The notes under the pieces: generated by a model | What the model was told of the DNA's origin: nothing | The model's input: only the letters and a program-made list of their open reading frames with translations | Database searches by the model: none | Shown here: positions 8,260 through 17,470 of the stretch, one piece after another | Layout of the letters: each line of letters starts with the position of its first letter | How positions within the stretch are numbered: the stretch's first letter is position 1 | Made by a program: the position numbers and the translations under genes | Source of the DNA: an uncultured Paludibacter sp. | GTDB taxonomy: Bacteria > Bacteroidota > Bacteroidia > Bacteroidales > Paludibacteraceae | Assembly: GCA_937927845.1 (NCBI GenBank) | Contig: CALFXE010000131.1 | Span: forward strand, 1-53,210 | Length of the DNA stretch: 53,210 bases | Reading direction: 5' to 3'

Positions 8260-9773
8260 TATTTCTTTTTCGTTCTATATCTTTTATACCAAATGATAAA
8301 CCCTGATATATGTAGATATAGTGTAAATAATCCTGTTAGAGGTACTATCAGAATATAGAAATCACCTAAGAAAAATTGGAAGATTCGACCTGTATGAACT
8401 TCTTGCGCAACATTCCATATAGGCATAGGATTTTTCTTGATAATTTCAGTTGTCATATCAGGAAAAATATCCTTGTTGAACGAGCTTTTAGCACCCTCAT
8501 CATAATCGAAAATCAAAGGATGTTCGCCAAAGTGTGCAGAATAACCTGATATTTTATGAGTGCCTACAGGATGTCCTCTTTTAGATGGGCGTACCCATAC
8601 TTCTTTATCGATTAAATTATATATTTCATCAGTTTCATAATTCCAACTGAAAAGTCCTTCGAACGAACCAATCATCAAAGTGTTTTTGCCATATTCTTCC
8701 AAAACGGTAATACCCATAACACTTGCAGGTGGTTGCTTATCGAAACAAATCATTGTTTTAAGATTGTCGTCAGAATAATAAAATGCATCTTGAGTCGAAA
8801 TTATATATCGGTTTTCATCTTCAATATAAATAATTCTACGAAGTAAATCATACCACGGATTAGGCGTATCTAAAACTGTGTATGGAACTTTACCGACCTT
8901 TGCTTCAGCAATCGGAATTAAGAAAGGAGGTCGCAGGAAAATACCTGTTGCGGTAGTTATAATTAAAAGAAGGATAGTAGTATAACCCACTCTATTATGC
9001 CATTTTAAGTGCCATTGATATTGACGTTTAATCCTTTGCCTTCTGATCTTTTCGACACCTTTCTTTTTCAGTGACTTCTTATTAACAAACATAATAAAGC
9101 CACCAATACTTAGAAAAACGATAATTATTGCAATTAAATCGACAATCAGTTTCCCTATTAAACCGTAGATTTCGCCGCTATGAATAACCCAGAATGTTTT
9201 AAATAGACCTACTTTATTATCATAATCGGCAGGAGCGGGAAGATTTATTTGAATGAAATTTTGGTAATCTACTGAAGAAAATAAGTTTGAACGCGTCAGT
9301 ACTAACAAAGTATCACCTCTCAGCATTAAATCGACAACATTCTCCTCATTGTTAGGTAGATGAATTTTATCCCATCTATCGGTATTTGTTGAGTAAATAT
9401 GTAACCCGAACAAAGAACCGGCAGCCATAGTTTCATCATTAATTTTTACGACTTTTGACATCTTGTGATTGTCAACGCCTTTAGGAAAGCCTTTGTTAAA
9501 TTCCGAAAAATTGGTAAATGCACTATCTGTTAGCCATATACCAATGTTACCATAAATAAGGATACTATCATTTGAAAATCTTTCTGTAGAACGAACAGCA
9601 GCAAAATTCCAATCTTTATACGAATAGTTAGGAGGAAGATATTGCCTGTTTATACCGATACCGGAAACTGTTTTCCGATGATTCATAATAATGCCGGAAA
9701 TACTAAAAAGAACCAGAAAGAACAATAAAATAACACCTAACCAACGGTGATGCTTCCTAAAAAATCGAATCAT
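8244..9773 (-). CDS. PepSY-associated inner-membrane protein
   Basis: A 509-residue protein of the PepSY-associated TM family. The first helix is near the N-terminus (WLGVILLFFLVLFSISGIIM), followed by a large periplasmic domain, two central helices around 205-230 and 262-285 (LIAIIIVFLSIGGFIMFV and TTILLLIITTATGIFL), a second extracytoplasmic domain, and a final helix near 470-495. Basic segments (KKSLKKKGVEKIRRQRIKRQ) follow helices on the cytoplasmic side. Relatives act in membrane electron transfer or metal-siderophore reduction, but nothing here fixes the substrate. It lies downstream of the NO reductase with a hairpin in between, and its 3' end overlaps that of the rhamnosidase. Confidence 0.75.
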   Translation of the reverse strand: MIRFFRKHHRWLGVILLFFLVLFSISGIIMNHRKTVSGIGINRQYLPPNYSYKDWNFAAVRSTERFSNDSILIYGNIGIWLTDSAFTNFSEFNKGFPKGVDNHKMSKVVKINDETMAAGSLFGLHIYSTNTDRWDKIHLPNNEENVVDLMLRGDTLLVLTRSNLFSSVDYQNFIQINLPAPADYDNKVGLFKTFWVIHSGEIYGLIGKLIVDLIAIIIVFLSIGGFIMFVNKKSLKKKGVEKIRRQRIKRQYQWHLKWHNRVGYTTILLLIITTATGIFLRPPFLIPIAEAKVGKVPYTVLDTPNPWYDLLRRIIYIEDENRYIISTQDAFYYSDDNLKTMICFDKQPPASVMGITVLEEYGKNTLMIGSFEGLFSWNYETDEIYNLIDKEVWVRPSKRGHPVGTHKISGYSAHFGEHPLIFDYDEGAKSSFNKDIFPDMTTEIIKKNPMPIWNVAQEVHTGRIFQFFLGDFYILIVPLTGLFTLYLHISGFIIWYKRYRTKKKYHKLP

Positions 9774-9792
9774 TTATCAAAAATCTTAAAAA

Positions 9793-9841
9793 AACAGCAC
9801 ACAGAGCAATTTAAAAAGAATTTAAAAACTTGTGTGCTGTT
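9793..9841 (-). terminator. Rho-independent terminator after the NO reductase gene
   Basis: Inverted repeat AACAGCACACA / TGTGTGCTGTT with an AT-rich loop. On the reverse strand the stem is followed by a run of T. It lies between the stop of the NO reductase and the start of the PepSY gene. Confidence 0.7.
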
Positions 9842-9876
9842 CAAATACATATTAATACATTAATACAGCTTAGTTT

Positions 9877-12099
9877 TTACTTGGCTTTCTTTGCTAAGAA
9901 AGTTTTTTGCACTAAGTCATAGAAAATAATTAAACCACCGATAATCATCAAACCATCAGGCAGTAAGCGTGCCCACATCCATCCACTCATAACTTCTACG
10001 GTCTCACGAAGACGTGCAATGAAATATCCTGATTCCATAGCTACGTTGGCTTGATGTATACCAATAATATATGTTGGTATTGCAAATAGTAAAGTGCCGA
10101 TTGTCAGTACCCAGAAGCCGACTTTACTTAACTTGTCGCTCCATACTAAATTATTGGCCAAAGCATTAGCACGTGCAGCTAAGTATAAGAAAGCGATAGC
10201 GATATAGCCGAATGCACCTAAAAGAGCAACGTGACCGTGAGGCATAATCAAATAAGTGCCGTGAGCATAGTAGTCGATAGTTGGAGTATTGATTACCATT
10301 CCGAAGAAACCTGCACCAATCCAGTTTAGAACTGCCGAACCGGCAAGCCAGGTAAATGGAATTGTGTAATTAAATCCTTCGGCAGAATAAACTTTTTCTC
10401 TGTGGTTTTTCCAAGCTTCAACAATCATAAGTGCAAGTGGTAGTGGTTCTAATGCAGAGAAAATACCTCCGATTGCAATCCAATACTCATCAAGACCTTG
10501 GAACCAGTAGTGGTGACCGACACCTAAAGTACCGCTTAAAGAAATCAGGAATAGCTCGAAGAACATAATCCTTACGGCAGTTTTGTGAGTTATCAAACCG
10601 AGAGAAACCGAGAAGAAAGCTATAACCCCTGCGGCGAACAGTTCAAATGTAAGCTCTACCCACAAGTGAATTACCCACCAACGATAATAATCATCAATCG
10701 TGTAGTTAGGCATTATTTTGTGCACAGGCATCATACCGGCAATATATAATGTAGCAATTGCGAAAGCCGACCAGATAATTGTGCTGACAATAGGATTGTT
10801 TGTAGCAGCTTTTCTGATTAGAGAAATAATTAAGATAAACCAGAAAACAAGTCCGACTACCAAGCCGATATCCCAGACGCGACCAAGATTAATCAATTCG
10901 CGACCTTCATTACCAAGCCAGAACCATGTTTCACGAAGTTGACCTGTAGCACCCATGTACAAACCAATCATACTTCCCACAGCCACAACTACAAGGGCAG
11001 TCCAAAGCACATCAATAAGCCATGGATATTTGTGATCTTTGTTTGCAACCCAAGGAGCAATCAACAGACCGCCGACTAACCATCCAACAGCTACCCAAAG
11101 AATAGCTAACTGAGTATGCATAGAACGAAGAACGTTGAATGGTAGAAGATCTTGAGAAATTACGAAATCCTGTGTAGGTTCGGTATAAAGGTGAGCTAAA
11201 TATCCGCCGATAAACAATTGCACAACAAATAATCCGGCAACGATTGGAATATATTTTAGCAGTTTCTTTTGAGATTTAAACAATGAAGTTACATGCAAAG
11301 GCTCTTCAAGTTTCTCTCCGTCATCCTTTTTAAGAAGGAATTCATAAGAAAGGAAGATAACCACTATGGTTAAAGTCCACAGCAATAAGAACTCCCAGAG
11401 AGACACTTTATGATAGAGGAATGTAAGATCTTGATCGAGACGAGGTTCTGGAGGCCAGTTGTTCGACCATGTACGATCGGTGCCCGGACGAATAGACGAA
11501 GCAACTAATTGCGACCAATCGACAAATGCAGCAATTTTCTCAGCTTCAGCCGGTTGGATAATACCACCCCTCCATGCTCTTTCAGGATCTCCATTAACCA
11601 ATAAATCAACCAGATACTTAACATTTTCATGATAAGCAGCAGCAGAAGCATCAGTATAGACGGTAGTTTCTTCAAGCAAAGTAGTTTGCTTCTTTACATC
11701 CTCTTTCACCCTCTCCTTCACAGCTCCACGTTCTATGTCGGTAAGTTCAGAATCATTTTTACCATACATTTCCTGTCCATAGAAGTCGTATAGATACATT
11801 GTTCTATAATACAAGAAATCAGTTGAGAAGTCGGGACCAATATAAGCACCCATACCAAGAAGAGAACCCCAGTCGGTAAGGTCAAATTCCTGGAAATAAC
11901 CTTTACCTTGAATGATGTCGTCATAAGTATACAGAACCTCTCCACTTACTGACTTAACTTCCTTTGGTAGAGGAGGAACTTCCTTCTGTAGATTCGCAGT
12001 GTAGCGAATGAGCATTGTAACCATCACGAGAGCAATAATCCAAAAGGCGGTATACAAGCCCTTTTTGCTCATGAATTTGTCAAGCCATGTTTCTTTCAT
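9877..12099 (-). CDS. Quinol-dependent nitric oxide reductase (single-subunit, NorZ type)
   Basis: A 740-residue integral membrane protein of the heme-copper oxidase superfamily. The N-terminal extension (about 1-250: one TM helix, a periplasmic domain beginning VPPLPKEVKSVSGEVLYTYD, then a further TM) is typical of qNOR and lacks a CxxCH heme-c site. The C-terminal 12-helix core contains the conserved histidines in SMHTQLAILWVAVG, VIHLWVELTFELFAAGV, VGHHYWFQGLDEYW and IMPHGHVALLGAFG. It reduces 2 NO to N2O with quinol electrons at the cytoplasmic membrane, serving detoxification or denitrification. The Rrf2 regulator gene lies directly upstream (69 bp), implying local control. No other denitrification genes are in the window, which favours detoxification. 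Confidence 0.93.
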   Translation of the reverse strand: MKETWLDKFMSKKGLYTAFWIIALVMVTMLIRYTANLQKEVPPLPKEVKSVSGEVLYTYDDIIQGKGYFQEFDLTDWGSLLGMGAYIGPDFSTDFLYYRTMYLYDFYGQEMYGKNDSELTDIERGAVKERVKEDVKKQTTLLEETTVYTDASAAAYHENVKYLVDLLVNGDPERAWRGGIIQPAEAEKIAAFVDWSQLVASSIRPGTDRTWSNNWPPEPRLDQDLTFLYHKVSLWEFLLLWTLTIVVIFLSYEFLLKKDDGEKLEEPLHVTSLFKSQKKLLKYIPIVAGLFVVQLFIGGYLAHLYTEPTQDFVISQDLLPFNVLRSMHTQLAILWVAVGWLVGGLLIAPWVANKDHKYPWLIDVLWTALVVVAVGSMIGLYMGATGQLRETWFWLGNEGRELINLGRVWDIGLVVGLVFWFILIISLIRKAATNNPIVSTIIWSAFAIATLYIAGMMPVHKIMPNYTIDDYYRWWVIHLWVELTFELFAAGVIAFFSVSLGLITHKTAVRIMFFELFLISLSGTLGVGHHYWFQGLDEYWIAIGGIFSALEPLPLALMIVEAWKNHREKVYSAEGFNYTIPFTWLAGSAVLNWIGAGFFGMVINTPTIDYYAHGTYLIMPHGHVALLGAFGYIAIAFLYLAARANALANNLVWSDKLSKVGFWVLTIGTLLFAIPTYIIGIHQANVAMESGYFIARLRETVEVMSGWMWARLLPDGLMIIGGLIIFYDLVQKTFLAKKAK

Positions 12100-12168
12100 A
12101 AAATAATAATTTTAATAATTTAGAGATTAATTCAATTAATACATTTAAGTAGTATATATATAAAAAAT

Positions 12169-12582
12169 TTAAAATTTACTTACTGTCATAATATCCATAT
12201 CGCTTATAGTTTTTGAATTAAAAACTTTTAGAAACTCATCTCTTACCGGTGACCATGTAGAATGCATTACACAAGGGTTTTCGTCACTACATTCGCAAAA
12301 ACCCAATACACATCCCATATATTTATCCATACCTTCAACAGAATCAATAACATCAGCAAGATATATTTCGTTCGTTTTTTTTAGAAATTTATATCCACCG
12401 TCTCTACCTTGAGAACTTGATATAAAGCCTGATTTGGTGAGCTTAGTCATAAGACGTCTGAGGTATTTGTCGGATATCTGTAGTTCATCTATCAGATACT
12501 TAGCTGAATATAACTTGTTTTCGTCCTTTGCCATAAAGCAAAGAATCCGTAAAGCGTATTCTGAAGTATTGGATAGTTTCAT
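12169..12582 (-). CDS. Rrf2 family iron-sulfur regulator, NsrR-like
   Basis: A 137-residue Rrf2-type repressor. The winged helix lies at residues about 1-65 (MKLSNTSEYALRILCFMAKD, then ISDKYLRRLMTKLTKSGFIS and the wing GRDGGYKFLK). The cluster-binding loop contains the cysteines of MGCVLGFCECSDENPCVMHS, with spacing compatible with a [2Fe-2S] or [4Fe-4S] site. NsrR-like members lose DNA binding when NO attacks the cluster. The gene is immediately upstream of the quinol NO reductase on the same strand, which strongly suggests that it senses NO and controls that gene. It could instead be an IscR/RsrR-like sensor; only the neighbourhood argues for NO. Confidence 0.85.
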   Translation of the reverse strand: MKLSNTSEYALRILCFMAKDENKLYSAKYLIDELQISDKYLRRLMTKLTKSGFISSSQGRDGGYKFLKKTNEIYLADVIDSVEGMDKYMGCVLGFCECSDENPCVMHSTWSPVRDEFLKVFNSKTISDMDIMTVSKF

Positions 12583-12610
12583 TAAATGCTACTTTAAAGT
12601 AATATTTGTG

Positions 12611-12641
12611 CAAATGTAAAAAGAAAGTTTGAAGTTGCAAA
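12611..12641 (-). promoter_or_regulatory. Promoter of the Rrf2 gene
   Basis: On the reverse strand TACATTTG (12611-12618) matches the -7 box, and a TTTG (12638-12641) lies 19 bp upstream as -33 box. The start codon follows about 28 bp downstream. Confidence 0.65.
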
Positions 12642-12661
12642 CAAAAGTGCATATTTTTTTT

Positions 12662-12669
12662 TACCTTTG
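12662..12669 (+). promoter_or_regulatory. -7 box for the DUF1599 gene
   Basis: TACCTTTG matches TAnnTTTG, 40 bp before the DUF1599 start codon. It is divergent from and closely spaced with the Rrf2 promoter, so the regulator may affect both. Confidence 0.55.
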
Positions 12670-12709
12670 CAATTCTGAAATTCAAATTCAACATCATTAA
12701 ATTTTATTT

Positions 12710-13255
12710 ATGAGTAGTCATACTGAAATACAATTCGAACAGGTTGCTGCTATCTGTAAAGATGTTTTTACAAAGAAAATGAAGGATTATGGTGCGTCAT
12801 GGAGAATTATGCGTACACAATCAATTACAGATCAGATATTTATTAAAGCAAGTAGAATCAGAAGTATTGAGTCTAAAGGTTTTGCTAAAGTTGATGAGGG
12901 CATTAGAGCCGAGCTGATTGCTATTGTTAATTATGGCATAATAGGGTTGATTCAGTTAGAACTTGGTGTTTCTGATAATGATGACCTCGATTTTGAGAAA
13001 GGTGTTGAATTGTATAGCAAGTATATTACTGAGGCAAAGAATTTAATGATGGATAAAAACCATGATTATGATGAAGCTTGGAGATCTATGCGTATGGAGT
13101 CATATACGGATTTAATTTTAATGAAAATCAACAGAACGAAACAAATAGAAGATAATAAGGGAGTTACTATTATGTCGGAAGGGGTTGATGCAAATTATTT
13201 CGATATGATTAATTATGCTGTTTTTGGGTTAATTAAATTGGAGGAGCAAAATTGA
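12710..13255 (+). CDS. DUF1599 protein with two homologous halves
   Basis: A 181-residue cytoplasmic protein of the DUF1599 family. It is an internal duplication: KKMKDYGASWRIMRTQSITD (about residues 23-42) matches DKNHDYDEAWRSMRMESYTD (about 118-137), and both are followed by a helix with KxxRxxxIE and by an IVNYGIIGLIQLE / MINYAVFGLIKLE segment. The all-helical repeat with acidic/aspartate-tyrosine motifs recalls nucleotide-modification or MazG-like folds, but no function has been shown. Its stop codon overlaps the TTG start of the next gene, indicating translational coupling; the pair is characteristic of Bacteroidales. Confidence 0.8.
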   Translation: MSSHTEIQFEQVAAICKDVFTKKMKDYGASWRIMRTQSITDQIFIKASRIRSIESKGFAKVDEGIRAELIAIVNYGIIGLIQLELGVSDNDDLDFEKGVELYSKYITEAKNLMMDKNHDYDEAWRSMRMESYTDLILMKINRTKQIEDNKGVTIMSEGVDANYFDMINYAVFGLIKLEEQN

Positions 13256-14388
13256 AACGAAAAAGAATAGATAGACGGAAACAATCATCTTCAAAACTAA
13301 TTGGCACAAAGCAAGTGATACTACATATTGTGCGATTGTTGCTTGCATCTGTTTTTATATTTTCAGGCTCTGTTAAAGCTATTGACCCATTGGGTACCGT
13401 GTATAAAATCGAGGATTATCTTCTTGCTTTTGATGGTTTTTTTGTAAATCTCACCTTTCTTGCGTTTCCTGTTGCATTGACTTTGATTACAATAGAATTA
13501 CTCATAGGCTTTTGTTTATTTTTTCAAATTAGATTTAAGTTTTTTAGTTGGTCGGTAATGGCTTTTATGCTGATTATCACACCTCTGACTTACTATATTG
13601 CGATTAAAAATCCTGTAACTGACTGTGGATGTTTTGGCGATGCTGTTACAATTTCAAATTGGGCTACATTTTATAAAAATATAGTATTGTCGGCTTTTGC
13701 AGTTATCCTGATAGTTTTTAATAAGCACTTTCGCCAGATATTTATCCCTTCTATAGAATGGGCAATGGTTATCGTTTTCGTTTTTGCTTCTGCCGGCTTT
13801 ATGGTTTATAGCATCACTCATTTGCCGATTATCGATTTCCGTCCATATAAGGTTGGCGTAAATATTCCTGAAGCTATGACTATCCCTGCTGATGCTCCCT
13901 CCGATCAGTTTAAATATAATTTTATATATGAAAAAGATGGAAAACAGCAGAGTTTTAATATAAATGAATTACCTGATTCTACATGGACATTTGTTAGTCA
14001 GGAGACAAAGCTTATTTCTGAAGGATATAAACCTCCAATTCATGATTTTGCTATTCTTACAATCGATTTCGAAGATGTTACTGATGAAGTTTTAAGTTAC
14101 CCCGGCAAGTCTGTCGTAATAATAATGTATGATTTAAATAAAACATCAATCAAAGGTGTCGAAAAAGTGAAACAATATATAGCGAAACAAAAATCCTCAG
14201 TGAAAGTTTATGCTTTAACATCATCATCCTCAGCAGATATTCAAGAATTCAAATCAGAACATAAGCTTCAATTTCCTTTTTATAAAGCTGATCCAATAAC
14301 ACTTAAAACTATTATGCGTGCTAATCCCGGAGTAATGATACTCCAGAATGGCACAATAAAAGAGAAGTGGAATGGAGCAAGGTTATAG
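13252..14388 (+). CDS. BT_3928-like membrane protein (DoxX-type N-terminus, thioredoxin-like C-terminus)
   Basis: A 378-residue protein. Residues about 20-190 hold four to five TM helices with a DoxX-like pattern (LLLASVFIFSGSVKAIDPLG, then DCGCFGDAV, the cysteine motif of MauE/DoxX-type proteins). Residues about 200-378 look like an extracytoplasmic thioredoxin-like domain lacking a CxxC motif. The TTG start at 13252 is chosen because it overlaps the TGA of the DUF1599 gene and the next in-frame ATG would fall inside the membrane domain. It is probably involved in envelope thiol or quinone redox chemistry; the substrate is unknown. It ends 4 bp from the convergent ilvD stop. Confidence 0.75.
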   Translation: MKRKRIDRRKQSSSKLIGTKQVILHIVRLLLASVFIFSGSVKAIDPLGTVYKIEDYLLAFDGFFVNLTFLAFPVALTLITIELLIGFCLFFQIRFKFFSWSVMAFMLIITPLTYYIAIKNPVTDCGCFGDAVTISNWATFYKNIVLSAFAVILIVFNKHFRQIFIPSIEWAMVIVFVFASAGFMVYSITHLPIIDFRPYKVGVNIPEAMTIPADAPSDQFKYNFIYEKDGKQQSFNINELPDSTWTFVSQETKLISEGYKPPIHDFAILTIDFEDVTDEVLSYPGKSVVIIMYDLNKTSIKGVEKVKQYIAKQKSSVKVYALTSSSSADIQEFKSEHKLQFPFYKADPITLKTIMRANPGVMILQNGTIKEKWNGARL

Positions 14389-14392
14389 ATTA

Positions 14393-16072
14393 TTACAAAT
14401 CATCCGTAACACATCCCTCTGATGCTGAGGAGACAGTCTTGGCATATTTATATAGAACCCCGCTTTTAGCTTTGAGAGGTGGAATTACCAATGTAGCTCT
14501 ACGTTTATCTAACTCTTCAGCCGAAACTAAAACATCTATAGTGTTGTTGATAGCATCAATTATGATCTTATCTCCATTCTGTATCAAGGCAATATTACCG
14601 CCGTTTTGAGCTTCGGGAGTTACATGTCCGACTACAAAACCATGTGATCCTCCGCTGAATCTGCCATCTGTTATGAGTGCAACTTGTTTCCCTAATCCTT
14701 CTCCCATTAATACCGAAGTGGGTTTAAGCATTTCCGGCATTCCTGGTCCGCCTCGCGGTCCTACATACCTTATCACGACAACATTGCCGGCTTTTACAGT
14801 TTTATTTTGCATAGCATCAATTGCCGATTGTTCGTCATCAAAACATATGGCTTCACCTTCAAATCTCTCACCTTCTTTTCCTGTAATTTTAGCTACTGCT
14901 CCTTCTGTAGCTATGTTTCCATATAAAATTCTGATATGACCTGTCTTTTTAATAGGATTATAAAGCGGATATACTATGTCCTGATCGGCAGGTAGACCCG
15001 GTAAGTCAGCAAGATTTTCAGCAACAGTTTTGCCGGTAACAGTCATACAATCACCATGAAGCATACCTTCTGCTAAAAGCATTTTCATAACGGCAGGTAC
15101 GCCACCAATTTTGTGCAAGTCTTCCATTACATACTTACCACTTGGACGAAAATCTGATAATACCGGAGTGATTTCAGCAAGACGTATAAAGTCTTTCAAC
15201 GAAATATCGACACCTATAGTTTTAGCCATGGCAATCAAGTGCATCACGGCATTAGTACTGCCACCTAAAACAAACACTAAGCGTATTGCATTTTCAAATG
15301 CTTTGAAAGTCATTATGTCTGAAGGCTTAATATCCTTCTCCATAAGATTTTTTATGGCAACAGCCGCAGCTTTCATTTCTTTCTTTTTGTCTTCCGACAC
15401 TGCGGGATTACTTGCAGAATAGGGTAGACTCATGCCCATAGCCTCTATTGCAGAAGCCATTGTGTTTGCTGTGTACATTCCGCCACAAGCACCGGCGCCC
15501 GGACAAGCATGCTCGATTACACCTTTATAATCTGTGTCTGATATTTTACCGGCAAATTTCTGACCCAATGCCTCAAATGCCGACACAACATCTAATTTGG
15601 TGTTGTTATAATAACCTGCTGCAATCGTTCCTCCATAAATCATTAGTGATGGACGGTTTAGGCGCGACATACCCATCATAACACCCGGCATATTTTTATC
15701 ACATCCGGCAATGGAAATAAGTGCGTCATAGTACTGTGCACCGGCATTTGTCTCAATCGAATCGGCGATAACGTCTCTGGAAACCAATGAGTAACGCATA
15801 CCTGAAGTTCCCATCGAAATACCATCGGATACACCTATTGTAAAAAAGTTTAACCCGATTAATCCTTCCTGATTGACTAAAGTACGTAAGTTATGAGCTA
15901 ATCCGTTGAGGTGCATATTACATGGATTGCCGTCCCAACCGGTAGAGCAAATGCCAACTTGTCCTTTTTTGAAATCGTCATCCGACATTCCTATTGCATG
16001 CAACATTGCTTGTGCAGCCGGCTGTGTATCATCTTGTGTAATGGTTTTGGAATATTTATTTAATTCTGACAT
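14393..16072 (-). CDS. ilvD: Dihydroxy-acid dehydratase
   Basis: A 559-residue enzyme of the IlvD/Edd family. It dehydrates 2,3-dihydroxy-isovalerate and 2,3-dihydroxy-3-methylvalerate in valine/isoleucine synthesis. The iron-sulfur cysteine motifs GCDKNMPGVMMG and CPGAGACGGMYTANTMAS are intact, as are the C-terminal substrate-site segments GPRGGPGMPEM and GRFSGGSHGFVVGHVTPEA. The ATG at 16072 (MSELNKYSKTITQ) is chosen over an in-frame ATG 33 bases upstream because the family starts there. No other ilv gene adjoins it, so it stands apart from the usual ilvD-ilvB-ilvN-ilvC operon. Confidence 0.95.
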   Translation of the reverse strand: MSELNKYSKTITQDDTQPAAQAMLHAIGMSDDDFKKGQVGICSTGWDGNPCNMHLNGLAHNLRTLVNQEGLIGLNFFTIGVSDGISMGTSGMRYSLVSRDVIADSIETNAGAQYYDALISIAGCDKNMPGVMMGMSRLNRPSLMIYGGTIAAGYYNNTKLDVVSAFEALGQKFAGKISDTDYKGVIEHACPGAGACGGMYTANTMASAIEAMGMSLPYSASNPAVSEDKKKEMKAAAVAIKNLMEKDIKPSDIMTFKAFENAIRLVFVLGGSTNAVMHLIAMAKTIGVDISLKDFIRLAEITPVLSDFRPSGKYVMEDLHKIGGVPAVMKMLLAEGMLHGDCMTVTGKTVAENLADLPGLPADQDIVYPLYNPIKKTGHIRILYGNIATEGAVAKITGKEGERFEGEAICFDDEQSAIDAMQNKTVKAGNVVVIRYVGPRGGPGMPEMLKPTSVLMGEGLGKQVALITDGRFSGGSHGFVVGHVTPEAQNGGNIALIQNGDKIIIDAINNTIDVLVSAEELDKRRATLVIPPLKAKSGVLYKYAKTVSSASEGCVTDDL

Positions 16073-16314
16073 GATGTTGTTAAATGAATTTATATTTAAT
16101 AGCACTAAAACAATCGATGTCTGGAAAAAGTTTGAAAGGATGGAAAAGTATGTGATAAAATTTTAAGTTACATAGTAGTTACTCTGTGATATTGTTTTTT
16201 ACAGGTTACACAATGTTTTATAGTATTATACGGTGAGACCTCAAATGATAAACAATGATTACATGTTTTTTTTGAAAGTTTTTTGTAGTTTTGTGGATAA
16301 TTTGATATATACAT

Positions 16315-17470
16315 ATGAATTTTACACCGGGACAACGCATTAGCAATAGGGGCGAGGATTTCATTATCAATGATGTTGAGGAGAACAACGGGAGTTGGAT
16401 ACTGAAAGTGGAAGGGATTTCTGAATTAAAACTGAATTACCTATCAATAAAAATCCTTTCGACTATTACGATAAAACCATTGTTTCTATCGATACGCTGA
16501 AAAATAACGCTAAATATCAGCATTATATCGAAAAATCACGCTGGGATATTATCGTGATTGATGAGTGCCATACCGTTGCTAATATCGATTCGCAACGTGG
16601 CAGTTTAGCACAACTACTCAGCACTAAATGTGAATCTTTAGTGCTTACATCGGCTACTCCTCATAATGGCAAAAAAGAAAACTTTGCTAATCTGATTCAC
16701 ATGATTGAGCCTTTAGCCATCAAAGATGAAGATAATTATACCAAAGATCAGATTTTACCCTACTATGTGCGCCGTTTTAAAAATGATATTGATGATGAAA
16801 CGGTAAAGTCTAACTTCCGCGACCGTGAAATCCGTTCCATACATGCTCCGCTTAGTCCTGCAGAAGAGGATTTTTTGAATATGCAGCAGAAAATCAAGTT
16901 TGCTGCTCTTTCTGTTTTACAAGAAGAGGTGGATATGGAAAATCTTTTTGGCGAGAAAGTATCTTCTATAACAAACAGAAAAGAACGGCGTGATTTACTT
17001 TTCGCCATCAGCCTTTTTAAATCCTATATGTCTTCGCCTGAAGCGGCTCTGAAATCAGTGGAAAATCGAATGGCTAAATTACAGGAAAACGAAATTCGTC
17101 AGGGTTTGGTGGAAGAGAATATTGAGGTGCTACATGAGTTGAAAACTAAATTAGAAACCATCATCATGATGGGGCAAGATGCCAAATACAACGCATTTAA
17201 AAATGAACTGATTCGCCTGAAATGGAATGGCAGACGCAATGATTTCCGCATAGTCGTATTCGCAGAGCGGATAGAAACTTTGAAGGCTTTGAAAGAGAAG
17301 TTGCAGCATGATTTTAAGTTAGATGATAAGGTCATTGCTGAATTTCATGGCTCTTTAACGGATATGGAGCAGCAGCGCATTGTAGAAGATTTCGGTAAGG
17401 AAGATTCTGATTATCGCATTTTGCTTACTTCGGATGCGGGTTCGCAGGGTGTCAATTTGCACTACTATTC
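16315..17470 (+). pseudogene. Wrecked DrmD-like SNF2/DEAD helicase
   Basis: The N-terminus MNFTPGQRISNRGEDFIIND (16315 onward) and a separate helicase body are in different frames. The body is readable from about 16435 as INKNPFDYYDKTIVSIDTLK, then VIDECHTVAN (motif II), LTSATPHNGKKE (motif III), YYVRRFKNDI, VVFAERIETL and LLTSDAGSQGVNLHY (motif V). The part that should carry Walker A is absent between GISEL and the body; the junction shows a direct repeat of CTGAATTA (about 16423-16441). The 3' end stops after NLHYYS, with motif VI and the C-terminal region missing. The intact family (about 1000 residues, as in DISARM DrmD) is a phage-defence helicase. This copy cannot be functional. Confidence 0.8.

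Noticed and set aside
9877..12099. Cytochrome-c-dependent NorB
   Set aside because: The long N-terminal extension without a NorC partner and without CxxCH indicates the quinol type.
15111..15422. Forward ORFs opposite ilvD and opposite dnaK
   Set aside because: They are antisense shadows of strongly conserved genes and have no plausible translation of their own.
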